A DNA stretch of 64,000 bases, from the NCBI RefSeq assembly GCF_008123965.1, contig NZ_VSTH01000078.1, positions 186,001 through 250,000 of the forward strand. Direction: 5' to 3'. Every line of letters begins with the position of its first letter. Position 1 is the stretch's first letter. Shown here piece by piece: positions 8,861 to 17,793 of the stretch. The stretch is from Bradyrhizobium hipponense (GTDB lineage Bacteria > Pseudomonadota > Alphaproteobacteria > Rhizobiales > Xanthobacteraceae). The position numbers were made by a program, and so were the translations under genes. The notes under the pieces were generated by a model. The model ran no database searches. It had not been told where the DNA came from and worked only from the letters and a program-made list of their open reading frames with translations.

Positions 8861-9031
8861 CGTTTGGGGGGGCGCTGCAGGAGTGTGGTCTGCAGGATCG
8901 GCAGATCGCCGCAGCTCGGTGTGAGAGATTCGATGTGCAGATAGCGTCGAAATGGATGCGGTTGCATGGGTGTTATCTGCATAGATCATCGCCTGCGAAT
9001 CTTCCGCTGGCTCGGGTTGATTGGCAATTGG

Positions 9032-9385
9032 ATGCATACCATCGCTGTCGTTGAAGACGACCCAAGCATGCTGCAAGGTCTCAACCGCCTCTTGTCTGCG
9101 CACGGATTCCGCGTTCAGACTTTTGCATCGGCGGAAGCATTTCTAGATGATATCGCCAAATGCGAAGCGGACTGCCTTCTGCTGGATGTCCATCTCGGTG
9201 GTATTTCAGGAATCGAACTGCAAAGGCGATTGACTTCGTCGGGCACCAATCTGCCCGTCATTTTTATGACTGCGATCGACAGTGAGGCCATTCGCCGGGA
9301 GGCACTTGATGCGGGCGGCGTTGGTTTCCTCAAAAAGCCCTTCCTAGCCAAGCTACTCATCGATGCGATTAATGGTATTGCGTGA
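9032..9385 (+). CDS. single-domain response regulator
   Basis: A 117-residue receiver domain of the CheY/FixJ-N type. Acidic residues Glu8-Asp9-Asp10 (VVEDDPSM), phospho-acceptor Asp52 (LLLDVHLGG), the Thr in FMTAID and the Lys in FLKKPF are all present. It has no DNA-binding or enzymatic output domain: the protein ends right after the fifth helix. The ATG at 9032 fits the normal receiver N-terminus (MHTIAVVEDD); upstream in-frame codons look non-coding. It precedes the histidine kinase gene by 200 bases and probably forms a pair with it. Without an output domain, it must act on a partner protein or serve as a phosphate sink. Confidence 0.85.
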   Translation: MHTIAVVEDDPSMLQGLNRLLSAHGFRVQTFASAEAFLDDIAKCEADCLLLDVHLGGISGIELQRRLTSSGTNLPVIFMTAIDSEAIRREALDAGGVGFLKKPFLAKLLIDAINGIA

Positions 9386-9507
9386 AGAAATCCCTTTATG
9401 AGCCAGCGAGTTACGGGCGGCGTACTCACTCATGCGGCGGCCAGTCGCCGCGTGCTCATTGACCGAGATCAAATAAGTGTGCTCCCGCGCAGTTCACATT
9501 TGAGGTA

Positions 9508-9525
9508 GCGTCCGGTACCGGACGC
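9508..9525. promoter_or_regulatory. 18-bp perfect palindrome before the histidine kinase
   Basis: GCGTCCGGTACCGGACGC is perfectly self-complementary and lies 60 bases before the kinase start in the response regulator-kinase gap. It may be an operator or a short attenuating hairpin. Confidence 0.35.
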
Positions 9526-9585
9526 AAAGACATTCCAGTGATCCGGTGACGGTTTCAAAATTCTTTTCAGTGGCGTCGCAACCGC

Positions 9586-11421
9586 ATGAGAGTTCGGGCA
9601 CTTCTAAGTGCGATCATGTTGCTAATCGCCATGACCAGCGAGGCCTTGGCTGAGCCGAGGCGGGTCCTGCTCCTGCATTCTTTCGGCTCCGAGTTTGCGC
9701 CATGGAATGAGCACGCCAGAATCCTTCGTCAGGAACTCCGCCGGCAATCGAAAGAGCCTGTCGATATCTTCGAGGCGTCGCTGGCGACCGCGCGTTACGC
9801 AGGCGACGACGAGCGGCCGTTTGTTGATTATTTGCGGGCTCTCTTTGTTGACCGCAAGCTCGACCTTGTCATTGCGATCGGCGGTCCTGCCGTCAGCTTC
9901 TTCCACCGGAACCGGCAACAGCTGTTCCCCTCCACGCCCGCTGTTTACTCTGGCTTGGATCAGCAGCGAGTTCCACCGCTCACGGCGAATGAAGCTGTGG
10001 TCGCGGTTGCCAATAACGCTTCCGCCGTGGTCGCTAACATTCTGCGCGTGCTTCCGGAGACGGCCAACGTAGCCATTGTGATCGGCGCGTCGCCCATCGA
10101 AAAATATTGGATGGAGCGTCTGCGCACCGAGTTTCAGACACTTGAGAACCGCGTCATGTTTACATGGTTCAACGAATTGTCGTTTGAGGAGATGCTCCAG
10201 CGTGCTTCCACACTTCCACCAAAGTCCGCCATCCTCTTTACCCTGTTGTTGGCGGATGCGACGGGCGTCACGCACGAGGAGGGGAAGGCGTTGACCGCGC
10301 TGCACGCGGTCGCCAACGCGCCCATGTTTGCGGCGTTCGATGTCTTTCTTGGCCAGGGGATCGTTGGCGGACCGCTGACCGTCATCGCAGATCTAAGCCG
10401 GCAGTCCGCGAGTGTTGCGGTGCGTATTATGGACGGAGAGCCGCCCGGCTCAATCAAGGTGGCTCCGATCGGATACGGAACGCCAATGTATGATTGGAGA
10501 GAACTCCAGCGCTGGAATATCAGTGAAAGCCGATTGCCCCCGGGCAGCGAGGTTCGCTTTCGTACGCCCGGTTTGTGGGAGCAATATCGGCCACAAATGG
10601 CGGCGGGCGGTGCTGCTCTCCTGCTGCAGGCCACGATCATTGCCTGGTTGCTGATCGAGCGGCGACGCCGCCGCTTCGCGCAAGCCGATGCGAACAGCCG
10701 TCGCCGCGAGGTTATCCGGCTGAACCGGGTCACGACCGCAAACGTTCTGTCGTCATCCATCGCCCACGAACTCAACCAGCCGCTGGGTGCGATTCTGAGC
10801 AATACCGAAGCCGCGCAGCTATTGCTCAAAGCCAGTCCGCCGGATTTGGCCCAGATCGACGAAATCCTCTCCGACATTGTCCGGGACGAACAGCGCGCAA
10901 ACGAGATCATTCATGGTTTGCGGAGACTGCTGAGCAGCAGAACTGAGGCCGATCTGCGTACGTTCGATCTAAACGATACGGTTGGGGACGTCGTCAAGAT
11001 CGTTGCACCGGAGATAGATAAGCGGGCAATTCAACTGCGCACCATTCTTGCACCCGAGGCACTGCTGGTGCGATGCGATCCGATCCATTTGCAGCAGGTG
11101 ATGATCAACCTGGTGATGAACGGCATGGATGCCATGGACGGCGAGCCCCGACCACACAATCTGACGATCAGGACCCGTCAAAATCCGGAAACCAAAGTTG
11201 TTGAGGTGAGGATATCAGACTCTGGTATAGGGATCCCCAAGGACAAGCTGGCAACTATCTTTGACGCATTCTTCACAACGAAGCCACAAGGAACGGGTCT
11301 TGGACTTCCCATCGCGCGAACGATCCTTCGAAGCTACGGGGGCGACATCTGGGCGGAGAATCGCCGGCGGGGCGCGGCCTTCTTCTTCGGACTGCCGCTC
11401 GCCAGGATGGCTGCGGGCTGA
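9586..11421 (+). CDS. sensor histidine kinase with solute-binding-like periplasmic domain
   Basis: A 611-residue membrane kinase. A signal/TM segment (residues 1-22) precedes a periplasmic domain of about 300 residues resembling ABC-type solute-binding proteins (RRVLLLHSFGSEFAPWNEHA, then DLVIAIGGPAVSF). A second TM segment lies at about residues 338-356, followed by a basic linker. The kinase core has the H box with phospho-acceptor His394 (HELNQPLGAIL), N box (QQVMINLVMNGMDAM), G1 (DSGIGIP) and G2 (GTGLGLPIA). Family knowledge predicts autophosphorylation on His394 and transfer to a receiver such as the one encoded at 9032. The sensory ligand is unknown. Third-position composition is somewhat less GC-biased than in the metabolic genes downstream. 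Confidence 0.92.
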   Translation: MRVRALLSAIMLLIAMTSEALAEPRRVLLLHSFGSEFAPWNEHARILRQELRRQSKEPVDIFEASLATARYAGDDERPFVDYLRALFVDRKLDLVIAIGGPAVSFFHRNRQQLFPSTPAVYSGLDQQRVPPLTANEAVVAVANNASAVVANILRVLPETANVAIVIGASPIEKYWMERLRTEFQTLENRVMFTWFNELSFEEMLQRASTLPPKSAILFTLLLADATGVTHEEGKALTALHAVANAPMFAAFDVFLGQGIVGGPLTVIADLSRQSASVAVRIMDGEPPGSIKVAPIGYGTPMYDWRELQRWNISESRLPPGSEVRFRTPGLWEQYRPQMAAGGAALLLQATIIAWLLIERRRRRFAQADANSRRREVIRLNRVTTANVLSSSIAHELNQPLGAILSNTEAAQLLLKASPPDLAQIDEILSDIVRDEQRANEIIHGLRRLLSSRTEADLRTFDLNDTVGDVVKIVAPEIDKRAIQLRTILAPEALLVRCDPIHLQQVMINLVMNGMDAMDGEPRPHNLTIRTRQNPETKVVEVRISDSGIGIPKDKLATIFDAFFTTKPQGTGLGLPIARTILRSYGGDIWAENRRRGAAFFFGLPLARMAAG

Positions 11422-12547
11422 ACGGCAACAAGCATTCAGCGGACTATGACACGCGCGAATGCGGTCGACCGTCGGCGTATGATAGTGGCTGCAGGCCGTA
11501 TTGGACCCGCGCGGTGATGACGAGCAACTCTGGCAAGGACCGGATCGCCGCCGAACCTCAGCTCGCACTGAGCCGATCGCTCGGCGGTGTTGATGGACGT
11601 AGAACTAACGGGGCCAGCTGCATGAACAGTCAGCTGGAGGACAGCACCTACTCAGGGAGCCAGAGCCTTAGCAGGCAGATCCCTCAGCTTGAAATAAAAA
11701 ATTACGTTGTTATTTCAATAACATACAAGTTCGCAGTTTTATTCTGAGTGGCGCGCCATTCCAGAATAGATGTGCGAACCCGAAGTTCACTCGGCGGTTT
11801 TTGCAAAGCTTATCGGGCTTCGTCGGAATAATAAGGCGTCATTGAACGACTCGATCTGTTTAGAGGACGAGCGGATGCGCCCAATCCGCCGCTCCTCTTC
11901 AGCATCAAATCTCGCGGCGCAGGGCAGCACCGGCTGTCATTGCGCCAAAGTGGACGCTGACGCCGGGAGATTGCCGCGATCGGCGCGGCACCCGCGATTG
12001 CCGGCTTGCGCAGTGTCGCACTCGTGTGTATCACATCCGCAGCAATGGTGTGTGAATAGCGCGTCTTTTCAATGGTTTAGAGGTGGGCCATTCGGAGGTT
12101 CGATCCCTCCCGCCCCAGCCAGCACTTTAGCTGCTGAGTTCCCGGTTCAAGCCGCATGCCGGCCTGCCCGCAGTCGCTGGAGCGCGTGTCCGACCATCAA
12201 GCGCGTCGACAGAGAGGGTGAATGCACTTCAACGCAGGCGTGCGGAAATACCGAACCATATGATTTCTTCTCTAATCGTTTCAGCCGTGCCGCCGGACAC
12301 GGCATCCAGCGCGCCTGTCACCATGTTTGCTCTGATGGATGACCACCTATGATTTTGCCCCTTTGTGGCTTTCCGCCCTTGGTTTCGGTCACGATCTGCT
12401 CGAGCACCGGCAGACGGCCTGAACCGCCTGCTTGTGTTCGCCAGCGCAGCGCGCCATGCGCGGCAGCTATCGTTCAAAACCATCGAGGCGGTTACGTCCG
12501 TGAGGCTGCCACCGGCAGCTGATCGGCACGGTTGTTTGGTTCGTGGG
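11422..12547. other. gene-poor stretch
   Basis: More than 1.1 kb without a convincing gene. Open frames here start in low-complexity or unbiased sequence. The segment near 11690-11745 is distinctly AT-rich (several AAAAA/TTATTT runs) against a GC-rich background, which may mark a promoter or acquired DNA. A tRNA 3'-end-like sequence lies at 12094-12121. Together they suggest a decayed insertion region. Confidence 0.4.
12094..12121 (+). repeat. tRNA 3'-end-like fragment (T arm, acceptor strand, CCA)
   Basis: GGAGG-TTCGATC-CCTCC forms a perfect T arm with consensus T-loop. It is followed by a 7-base acceptor strand (CGCCCCA), a discriminator G and CCA. The preceding CCATTCG resembles the 3' half of alphaproteobacterial tRNA-Gln. 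No matching 5' acceptor strand (TGGGGCG) or D arm occurs in the 65 bases upstream, so this is not a complete gene. Such 3' ends are typical attachment-site remnants. Confidence 0.5.
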
Positions 12548-12781
12548 ATGGATGACTATCGTGATCTTGTAAGGGCTGGCCTTGCGCTGTTCTGCGCCGG
12601 GATGATGTTGGTGGCCGGCCACCTTTTCATCGAGTGGCAGGCCAAGCGTGCCGATGCAGGTATCAAGATCGAGCCCTCAAGACGCGGAGGCTCGCCTTTG
12701 CCAAGCATCTCAAGCAGTTCGCCATCAATAGGGAACGTGATCGAGCTCCCGACGGAGGTTAGGCGGAAGCGGCCTGCGTAA
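12548..12781 (+). CDS. small single-span membrane protein
   Basis: A 77-residue product with one membrane segment at about residues 10-28 (GLALFCAGMMLVAGHLFIEW). A basic, Ser/Pro-rich cytoplasmic tail follows (GSPLPSISSSSPS) and ends RRKRPA. The ATG at 12548 is chosen because it begins right before the helix; the longer in-frame extension lacks coding bias. It converges with the FtsH-type gene. No known family or function is recognised. Confidence 0.5.
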   Translation: MDDYRDLVRAGLALFCAGMMLVAGHLFIEWQAKRADAGIKIEPSRRGGSPLPSISSSSPSIGNVIELPTEVRRKRPA

Positions 12782-12836
12782 ACTGTCTTGCGCTACTGTA
12801 CCCATTGAACGCCGCGCCCGCTCGGTGCGGAGCTCG

Positions 12837-14678
12837 TTAGATCGCGCGTAATCCTTCCTTGGGCATTTCCCGGGACAGCATATCGATATCGCTCTGCTCC
12901 AGTGTCTCCTTCTCCAACAATTTCGTCGCGGCGCGGTCCAGCACCGACCGCCGCGTGTTCAGGATGCCCTCGGCGCGTTGGAAGACCTGGTCGACAATGG
13001 CTTTCACCTCGTGGTCGACTGCGGCTGCAGTTTCCTCCGCGTAGTCGCGCTCGCGAACCGGATAGGGGCGTTCGGCGCCCGCAAGGAAGTTGCCGGGATC
13101 GCGCTCATAGGCCACGCTGCCAAGTCTCTCGGACATTCCGTAACGCGTCACCATGCTGCGGGCGATGTCGGTCACGCGGCGCAGATCGTCGGCCGCACCG
13201 GTGGACAAATGCCCGAACACGATCAGTTCTGCGGCGCGGCCACCGAGCAGCACCGCCATCTTGTTCTCCAACTCCTCCTTCGTCATCAGGAAGCGGTCTT
13301 CGATCGGCCGCTGAATGGTATAGCCAAGCGCGCCAACACCGCGCGGGATAATGGAGATCTTGTGCACGGGATCGACCCCCGGCAGTGAGAGCGCGACAAT
13401 GGCGTGCCCCAACTCGTGATAGGCGACGATCTCGCGTTCCCTTGCATTAAGCAGTCGGTTGCGTTTTTCGAGGCCTGCGACCATGCGTTCCACCGCATTG
13501 TTGAAGTCGCTCATGCTGACCGCGTCGGCCCCGCGGCGAGTCGCCAGAAGCGCTGCTTCATTGACGAGATTGGCGAGGTCGGCACCGGTGAATCCCGGCG
13601 TCAAGGCAGCGACGGCGTCTGCCTCGACATCCGCGGCGAGGCGCACTTTCTTCATGTGAACCTCGAGGATCTCTATGCGCCCCTTCTTGTCGGGCCGGTC
13701 AACCAGCACCTGCCGGTCGAAGCGGCCGGCGCGGAGCAGGGCGGGATCGAGAATTTCCGGCCGGTTGGTGGCGGCGAGGATGACGAGCCCCGAGCGCGCA
13801 TCGAAGCCGTCAAGTTCGACCAGCAGCTGATTGAGCGTTTGTTCCTTCTCGTCGTGGCCGCCGGCGAAAGGGCCGATGCCGCGCGCGCGGCCGAGAGCGT
13901 CGAGCTCGTCGATGAAGATGATCGCCGGCGCCTTTTCGTGCGCCTGCTGGAACAGGTCCCGCACCCGCGCTGCGCCGACACCGACGAACATCTCGACGAA
14001 CTCCGAACCCGAAATCGAGAAGAACGGCACCCTGGCCTCGCCAGCGACGGCCTTGGCCAGCAAGGTCTTGCCTGTGCCCGGCGGGCCAACGAGCAGCACG
14101 CCTTTCGGCATGCGGCCGCCAAGCCGGCCATAATCAGTGGGATTCTTCAGAAAATCGACGACCTCGCGAAGCTCGTCCTTGGCTTCGTCGACCCCGGCGA
14201 CGTCGGCAAAGGTGACACCCGTATTGGACTCGACATAGATCTTGGCCTTGCTCTTGCCGATCGCCATGAGCCCGCCGCCGAACCCGCCGCCTTCCGCCAT
14301 GCGCCGGCCGATGTACCACCAGAGCCCGAAGAACAGCAGCACGGGCATGACCCACGACAACAGGTCGCGAAGGAATGTGCTCTCGATCTGCCCGGTAAAG
14401 CGGACGTTGTATTTCTCCAGCTCCTGCGCAACCTCCTGGTCGACGCGCGTGGTGATGAATTGCTTCTGGCCGCCCGGCAGCGGCTCCTTCAGCGTGCCTT
14501 GCAGGGTGCGATCGGAGATGCCGACGGCATCGACTTTGCCCTGACGCAGCAACTGCTGGTATTCGCTGTAGGGAATCACGGCTATTTGGTTGGCCGCCGA
14601 GATGAGATGCTGGATCAGGAGGACAGCGAAAATCGCGGCGACAGCATATCCGAGATTGAAGCGGACGTTTTTGTTCAT
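12837..14678 (-). CDS. ftsH: ATP-dependent zinc metalloprotease FtsH
   Basis: A 613-residue AAA protease of the inner membrane that degrades misfolded membrane proteins and selected cytosolic regulators. Two TM segments (residues about 9-27 and 108-124) flank a short periplasmic domain. The AAA module has Walker A (GPPGTGKT, 198-205), Walker B (IIFIDELDA, 253-261) and the second region of homology (ATNRPEILDPALLRAGRFDR). The zinc site is HELGH (421-425). It lacks the long acidic C-terminal tail of the main proteobacterial FtsH and is slightly shorter than the 644-residue E. coli enzyme. It is probably an additional FtsH paralogue rather than the essential copy, but this needs the rest of the genome. 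Confidence 0.93.
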   Translation of the reverse strand: MNKNVRFNLGYAVAAIFAVLLIQHLISAANQIAVIPYSEYQQLLRQGKVDAVGISDRTLQGTLKEPLPGGQKQFITTRVDQEVAQELEKYNVRFTGQIESTFLRDLLSWVMPVLLFFGLWWYIGRRMAEGGGFGGGLMAIGKSKAKIYVESNTGVTFADVAGVDEAKDELREVVDFLKNPTDYGRLGGRMPKGVLLVGPPGTGKTLLAKAVAGEARVPFFSISGSEFVEMFVGVGAARVRDLFQQAHEKAPAIIFIDELDALGRARGIGPFAGGHDEKEQTLNQLLVELDGFDARSGLVILAATNRPEILDPALLRAGRFDRQVLVDRPDKKGRIEILEVHMKKVRLAADVEADAVAALTPGFTGADLANLVNEAALLATRRGADAVSMSDFNNAVERMVAGLEKRNRLLNAREREIVAYHELGHAIVALSLPGVDPVHKISIIPRGVGALGYTIQRPIEDRFLMTKEELENKMAVLLGGRAAELIVFGHLSTGAADDLRRVTDIARSMVTRYGMSERLGSVAYERDPGNFLAGAERPYPVRERDYAEETAAAVDHEVKAIVDQVFQRAEGILNTRRSVLDRAATKLLEKETLEQSDIDMLSREMPKEGLRAI

Positions 14679-14899
14679 GCGGAAGCTCGATCCGATATCG
14701 TTGCGCCGCCGGACAGCAGGGCGTGTTTTGCGCGCTTGTTCGGCCCGGATGCTCGTTCGGACCTAGATCGTACCGACAGAACGCTTCCCTTGGCCTCCAG
14801 TTCCTGGCCTGCAAGAGCCCCCGGCAGGCGTTCACACCCGCGTGGAAGCGTGCCGCGCAGCTGCATCTCGAACTAGGACCGGACTTCAAGCCTCTCGCT

Positions 14900-15844
14900 T
14901 CAGCGAGACAGCCTCGCCGCGCTTCGCTCCTGGCTCTTCGGAGCACGGGAGGCAGCGCGCTTGTGCTCCTCCATAAGCATCGCCACGAACGCCATGACTT
15001 TGGGGGGTCGGAAACGAGACGCCGGATAAACGGCGTGGATGCCGCCGGCCGGAAGCGTCCACCCTGGCAAAATGTGGATGAGCCGGCCGGCCTTGATGTC
15101 GTTCAAGACCAGAAAATCCGGCAATACGGACAGGCCGGCTCCCGCGATGGTCGCGGCAAGAACGGCCGGCGTTGTATTGATGGTCAGCGTCTGGTTCATG
15201 CGAACGGTCTGCCGTTCGAAGTCGGTCTTGGCGAATTGCCATTCCAGGGGCTCCCTCAGGGCGGCGTTGGCAACGAAGGGAAGTGACGCCAGATCTTCCG
15301 GCCGGGCCACGGCGCCTTTCTTGACGACGCCCGGCGCCGCTACCAGCAGCTGCCGAAAGCTTCCAATCCGTTTGGCCTGCAGGTTGGAATCTTCCAGCCA
15401 GCCGACACGGATCGAAAGGTCGATCTGGTTCGCGATCAGGTCGATCTTGGTGTCGGCGAGCATCAAGTCGACGCGGCAGGCGGGAAATCTTTTCGAGAAC
15501 GCCGCGGCTAGGGGCGCAAGCCTGTAGGAGCCGTAGTCGTTCGGCGCAGCGATCCGCAACAGTCCTATCGGCTCGGCATTGGTCTGCGCCAGCTCCGCCA
15601 CCGCGGCTTCGGCCTCATGCAGGATCATGACGCATCGCGCGTGGAGCAGGCGGCCGGCTTCCGTGGGCTCGACCCGCCGCGTTGTCCGCACAAGCAGCCC
15701 GGTCTTGAGCTCCCGCTCGAGCCGGGCAACTTGCTGGCTGACAACCGTCTTCGTGATGCCGAGCCGGTCAGCCGCCCGGGTAAACGACCCGGCGTCGACG
15801 ACCGCCGCAAAGTAGGCGAGCCGGTTGAGATTGATCGATTCCAT
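14900..15844 (-). CDS. LysR-family transcriptional regulator
   Basis: A 314-residue regulator. The N-terminal winged helix-turn-helix (residues about 3-62, with AGSFTRAADRLGITKTVVSQ) binds DNA, and the C-terminal substrate-binding domain senses an unknown effector. The start at 15844 (MESINLNRLAYF) matches the usual LysR N-terminus; a TTG 30 bases further upstream only adds unlike residues. The C-terminus carries an extra basic tail. It is divergent from the DsbA-like and metallo-beta-lactamase-fold genes, so these are the likely targets, with binding between 15845 and 15966. Confidence 0.9.
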   Translation of the reverse strand: MESINLNRLAYFAAVVDAGSFTRAADRLGITKTVVSQQVARLERELKTGLLVRTTRRVEPTEAGRLLHARCVMILHEAEAAVAELAQTNAEPIGLLRIAAPNDYGSYRLAPLAAAFSKRFPACRVDLMLADTKIDLIANQIDLSIRVGWLEDSNLQAKRIGSFRQLLVAAPGVVKKGAVARPEDLASLPFVANAALREPLEWQFAKTDFERQTVRMNQTLTINTTPAVLAATIAGAGLSVLPDFLVLNDIKAGRLIHILPGWTLPAGGIHAVYPASRFRPPKVMAFVAMLMEEHKRAASRAPKSQERSAARLSR

Positions 15845-15883
15845 GCCGTGCCATCGAGGTAGATTGTAAGTCAATTACATACA

Positions 15884-15899
15884 GTCTGTCGTATTAGAC
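15884..15899. promoter_or_regulatory. candidate LysR operator
   Basis: GTCT-N8-AGAC is a dyad in the AT-rich LysR/DsbA divergent promoter region, 40 bases from the LysR start and 68 from the DsbA-like ATG. The position is right for an autoregulatory LysR site; the sequence match to the T-N11-A rule is loose. Confidence 0.35.
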
Positions 15900-15966
15900 G
15901 TTATTTATCAATGAATGAAATTCGCCTATCTCTCCGCCCTCAAGCAAACCTGCCGCGGAGTTGCAC

Positions 15967-16599
15967 ATGCGCATTACCTATTTGTTCGACCCGCTCTGCG
16001 GCTGGTGCTACGGCGCAGCGCCCATCCTTGAAAAGCTTGCCCAACTCGACGACGTGACGCTGGCGCTCATGCCGACAGGCCTGTTCGCGGGCGAGGGGGC
16101 GCGCGCAATGGACGCACAATTTGCCGCCTATGCCTGGCAGAACGACCAGCGGATCGCGCGCCTGACGGGCCAGCCTTTCTCTCAACGTTACCGCAGCGAG
16201 GTCCTGGGCAAGCTCGGCGGCATGTTCGACTCTGCGCCGGCAACCCTCGGCGTGATCGCGGTCCGCGCTACGGAGCCAGCGAGGGAGCTTGAAGCGCTCA
16301 AAGCGATCCAGCGTGCCCGGTACGTGGATGCTCAGGACATTGCCAGCCTCGCCGGCGTCAGCAACATCCTTCGATCCACCGGTCTGCCCGCGGCCGCCGA
16401 GCGTGTGCGGGCGCAGGACAGCGAACTGATGCAGACCTATCGCCGCGAGATCCAGGCCGCGCAGTTCGAGATGCAGCGGTTCGGCATCTCGGGCGTTCCG
16501 GCCGTGCTGGTGGGGGACGGCGCCGAGCGCCACCTGCTGCCCGGCAATCTTCTGTTCGGGCGCTTCGACCTTCTCATCTCACAGCTGAAGGCCGCCTGA
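15967..16599 (+). CDS. DsbA-family thioredoxin-fold protein
   Basis: A 210-residue cytoplasmic thioredoxin-fold protein with CGWC in FDPLCGWCYGAAP near the N-terminus. The cis-Pro loop (SGVPAVLV) lies near residue 180. This layout matches the DsbA/FrnE-like group, which act as thiol oxidoreductases or isomerases. No signal peptide is seen, so it is not the periplasmic DsbA. The ATG at 15967 is preferred to a TTG two codons upstream. It is followed about 100 bases later by the metallo-beta-lactamase-fold gene and is divergent from the LysR gene, suggesting a small LysR-controlled unit. Confidence 0.85.
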   Translation: MRITYLFDPLCGWCYGAAPILEKLAQLDDVTLALMPTGLFAGEGARAMDAQFAAYAWQNDQRIARLTGQPFSQRYRSEVLGKLGGMFDSAPATLGVIAVRATEPARELEALKAIQRARYVDAQDIASLAGVSNILRSTGLPAAAERVRAQDSELMQTYRREIQAAQFEMQRFGISGVPAVLVGDGAERHLLPGNLLFGRFDLLISQLKAA

Positions 16600-16703
16600 T
16601 CCTGCCAGCAGCGCCAAGGCGATGCCGATTTCTCGCAGGGGGATGGTCGCGGGGATTCTCCCGCGGCAATCGCCTCTGTCTCACAAGCGCGAAGGAAATC
16701 CAG

Positions 16704-17603
16704 ATGCCCACACGCAGAGATATCATGAAGACCACCCTGGCAGCCGGCGCAGCAGCCGTCTTTGCTCCTGCCAAGTTCGGCCAAGCGGCGGATAGCAAGC
16801 TGAGCTGGAAGCATTTTCCGGCGGGCCCCAACGGATTCTTCCGCGCCCCCGTCCTGGTGTCCGGCCCGACTGAAGCTCTCTTGATCGATGGCGGTTTCAG
16901 CTTTCCGGATGGACGCGCGCTGGCCGAGGCGATCAAGGCGACGGGCAAGAAGCTGACTGCGATCTACATCAGCCAGTCGGATCCCGACTACTATTTCAGC
17001 CTGAAGCCGGTTCGCGAAGCCTTTCCGCGGGTGAAGGTGATCGCCGCGTCGGCGACGCTCGAAGCGATCAAGGGCAATGTCGAGAAGAAGCTCGCGGTAT
17101 GGGGCCCCCAACTCAAGGAAAACGGCCCGCAGACACTTTCCGATGTCGTGCTGCCCGAGGCCTTTGACGGCCCGTCCTTGACGATCGACGGCGAGACCGT
17201 CGAGATCGTCGCCGCCGACGGATTGGCCAACCGCCGCTATCTCTGGGTCCCTTCGCTCAGGGCCGTTTTCGGCGGCGTTATGATATTCTCCGGTGTCCAT
17301 GTCTGGACCGCCGATACGCCGACTAAGGAACAGCGAGCGGCGTGGATCGCGAACCTCGACAAGATCGCCGAGCGCAAACCGGCCATCGTGGTCGCCGGCC
17401 ATAGCGCCCCCAGTGCTCCGACAGATCTTTCAGGCGTTCAGCACACCAGAGCGTATCTGGTCGCATTCGAGGAAGAGTTGGCCAAGGCCAAGGACAGCGC
17501 AGCCCTGAAGGCCGCGATGGACGCCAGATTCCCCAATCTCGGCATGGGCGTCGCCCTCGATATCGGCTCGAAGGTCGCCAAGGGTGAAATGAAGTGGGGT
17601 TGA
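16704..17603 (+). CDS. MBL-fold protein with Tat-like signal and altered metal motif
   Basis: A 299-residue metallo-beta-lactamase-fold protein. Residues 1-29 (PTRRDIMKTTLAAGAAA) form a Tat-like signal. The fold is indicated by LLIDGGFSF, the AIYISQSDPDYYF segment and AGHSAPSA near residue 233. The usual HxHxDH metal site is replaced here by SQSDPD, so both expected histidines of the first motif are absent. Activity with a binuclear zinc centre is therefore doubtful; a single metal or another role is possible. It shares a unit with the DsbA-like gene and ends 48 bases before a strong hairpin. Confidence 0.78.
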   Translation: MPTRRDIMKTTLAAGAAAVFAPAKFGQAADSKLSWKHFPAGPNGFFRAPVLVSGPTEALLIDGGFSFPDGRALAEAIKATGKKLTAIYISQSDPDYYFSLKPVREAFPRVKVIAASATLEAIKGNVEKKLAVWGPQLKENGPQTLSDVVLPEAFDGPSLTIDGETVEIVAADGLANRRYLWVPSLRAVFGGVMIFSGVHVWTADTPTKEQRAAWIANLDKIAERKPAIVVAGHSAPSAPTDLSGVQHTRAYLVAFEEELAKAKDSAALKAAMDARFPNLGMGVALDIGSKVAKGEMKWG

Positions 17604-17650
17604 TATTGCGTCCGCTCTCGATCCGATCTGAGCTTGGACGGAAGACTCCT

Positions 17651-17684
17651 GAAGGAGAGCGGCCGCAATCGGCCGCTCTCCTTC
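17651..17684 (+). terminator. 15-bp perfect hairpin terminator
   Basis: GAAGGAGAGCGGCCG-CAAT-CGGCCGCTCTCCTTC is a perfect stem with a four-base loop, 48 bases after the MBL-fold stop codon. It probably ends the LysR-linked unit and may also insulate the convergent small genes. Confidence 0.72.
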
Positions 17685-17793
17685 GCGTCCTTGATTTCCT
17701 GCCGGACAAGCGACCAGCACTGATCACACGTTCGGTTCACGGCGTAGTCGTGCGGGATATGGCAATTCAAGCCGTGCGGCTATTCGTGCGGGT

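Noticed and set aside
12075..12121. Complete tRNA gene
   Set aside because: Only the T arm and 3' acceptor strand can be formed; no D arm, anticodon arm or 5' acceptor strand.
11514..12342. Short plus-strand frames after the histidine kinase
   Set aside because: No codon bias, no ribosome-binding site, and one contains the tRNA-like fragment.
13404..14876. 490-codon plus-strand frame opposite the FtsH gene
   Set aside because: Complements the AAA and protease motifs of FtsH and carries no motif of its own.
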